64,000 nucleotides of DNA from Methylophaga sp. UBA3192. Lineage in GTDB: Bacteria; Pseudomonadota; Gammaproteobacteria; Nitrosococcales; Methylophagaceae. Under the pieces are notes generated by a model, which was not told the DNA's origin, searched no databases, and saw only the letters and a program-made list of their open reading frames with translations. The translations under genes were made by a program, and so were the position numbers. The stretch is from NCBI GenBank assembly GCA_002363955.1, contig DEXE01000006.1, positions 248,001 through 312,000 on the forward strand, given 5' to 3'. This document shows, piece after piece, positions 63,287-64,000 of the stretch (positions are counted from its first letter, which is position 1; each line of letters opens with the position of its first letter).

Positions 63287-64000
63287 AATATCGGAAAAAA
63301 GGTCTGGATATTTTCAGTCTGTCTTTTCTGGACGTGATTTCATGTGGGTTTGGTGCGGTGGTGATGCTGATCCTGATCGCCAAAACCGATGTGGATGTAT
63401 CCATTGCCGGTGCCGATGATGTGAGCAGTTTACTGGCATCATTGATTGGCCTTGAAAACTCGGCAGCCGAAATCAGTGAGCAAATTCAGCAGGAGCTTTC
63501 TACCCTTGATGCCTTAACCAGTGAACAGCAATCTATTGTTCAGGCCGAATCGTCGCTGGAAAGCCGACTTAAAGCTCTACAGCAACAGAATGCAGCGCTG
63601 GAAGAAAGTATTAGTGGAATGAGTCTGGTGGAATCGCGGTTAAAACAAGCTGCCTTGCCGACACCACGAAAGCCGGCCGATCAGCGTTCTGAAGAAGTCG
63701 GTGGCATACCGGTTGATAGTGATTATGTCGTGTTTATTATCGATACTTCCGGCAGTATGAAACAGATCTGGTCACGGGTTTCCCAGGAAGTGGTAAATGT
63801 ATTGAATATACATCCCGAAGTAAAAGGTTTTCAGATACTTAATGATATGGGGACGTCCATGATCTCGGGTTATGATGGTCGCTGGATGCCTGATACACCT
63901 TCCACCAGAAACAGTGCTATCCGAATGTTTCAAAACTGGTCAGTGGTATCCAATAGCAGTCCCGTCGAAGGTGTCGAAACGGCACTGCGTAAATATGCCA
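63283..64000 (+). CDS. Second vWA-domain protein with ExbD/TolR-like TM anchor (cut by window edge)
   Basis: The gene starts at ATG 63283 within the previous stop and is open to the window edge (239 residues seen). It repeats the neighbour's plan: MKYRKKGLDIFSLSFLDVIS at the start with the TM Asp, continuing CGFGAVVMLILIA, then a coiled coil (about 45-125) and the beginning of a vWA domain with MIDAS D154-x-S156-x-S158 (DTSGSM). A paralogue of the preceding protein, with different insert sequence. The remaining part lies outside the window. Confidence 0.82.
   Translation, partial: MKYRKKGLDIFSLSFLDVISCGFGAVVMLILIAKTDVDVSIAGADDVSSLLASLIGLENSAAEISEQIQQELSTLDALTSEQQSIVQAESSLESRLKALQQQNAALEESISGMSLVESRLKQAALPTPRKPADQRSEEVGGIPVDSDYVVFIIDTSGSMKQIWSRVSQEVVNVLNIHPEVKGFQILNDMGTSMISGYDGRWMPDTPSTRNSAIRMFQNWSVVSNSSPVEGVETALRKYA

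Noticed and set aside
61421..64000. Zorya-like antiphage defence system
   Set aside because: Zorya has an ExbB/MotA-like ZorA and an OmpA-domain ZorB with a helicase or nuclease. Here the partner proteins carry vWA domains and no defence effector is visible, though genes beyond the window are unknown.
1..64000. CRISPR arrays, tRNA or rRNA genes, phage genes
   Set aside because: No direct-repeat array, cloverleaf-like sequence or phage module was recognised by eye; a tRNA scan would be decisive.

Overview
The window looks like chromosomal DNA of a gammaproteobacterial methylotroph, probably a marine, Methylophaga-like organism. This is inferred from three C1-metabolism markers: a FhcA-type formylmethanofuran dehydrogenase-like subunit (4973-6616), a formaldehyde-activating-enzyme (Fae) homologue (50182-50733) and an unlisted 23-residue PqqA peptide gene (12031-12102). 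Operons such as yhiI-rbbA-yhhJ, tesA/ybbA-ybbP, mtgA, fumC and maeA-type malic enzyme fit a gammaproteobacterium. No rRNA, tRNA, CRISPR array, prophage or transposase gene was seen.

Layout. 1-9.2 kb: a probable metal-limitation region, with the end of a TonB-dependent receptor, two ABC-2 permeases, a CobW/COG0523 GTPase overlapping a FhcA paralogue, then a DUF3299 protein divergent from a MacB/LolD-type ABC pair. 9.2-26.4 kb: housekeeping and signalling genes (small membrane proteins, TetR-type regulator, pqqA, MscS channel, two-gene redox and cupin group, cold-shock protein, acyltransferase, diguanylate cyclase, chemoreceptor), a siderophore receptor with a Fur-like site, and malic enzyme. 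26-38 kb: efflux and envelope operons (yhiI-rbbA-yhhJ; tesA divergent from ybbA-ybbP; mtgA). 38-45 kb: fumarase, a BdlA-like double-PAS transducer, and a binding lipoprotein translationally coupled to a hybrid histidine kinase. 45-55 kb: an accessory stretch of small exported, acidic or Cys-rich proteins, hemerythrin, a damaged CBS protein, a zinc peptidase, the Fae homologue, PBP4 and two hydrolase/dehydrogenase genes.

55.97-64 kb (window end): a tightly overlapping operon of at least eight genes that I consider the most interesting part. It encodes an exported protein, a lipoprotein, a TM-anchored helical-repeat/PEGA-like protein, a TM-anchored PEGA-repeat protein with a formylglycine-generating-enzyme-like (SUMF1) domain, a 47-residue membrane peptide, a MotA/TolQ/ExbB-type proton-channel subunit, and two vWA proteins whose N-terminal membrane helix carries an ExbD/TolR-like Asp. 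It reads as an ion-motive-force-driven envelope machine with periplasmic vWA effectors; its function is unknown to me.

A family of non-autonomous terminal-inverted-repeat elements (MITEs) flanked by TA is scattered through the window: full-length copies at 11618-11953 and 46118-46384, a 27-bp end-to-end derivative at 50795-50821, and decayed right ends at about 26477-26538 and perhaps 54877-54894. One copy has replaced the C-terminus of a gene; another lies directly upstream of a regulator gene.
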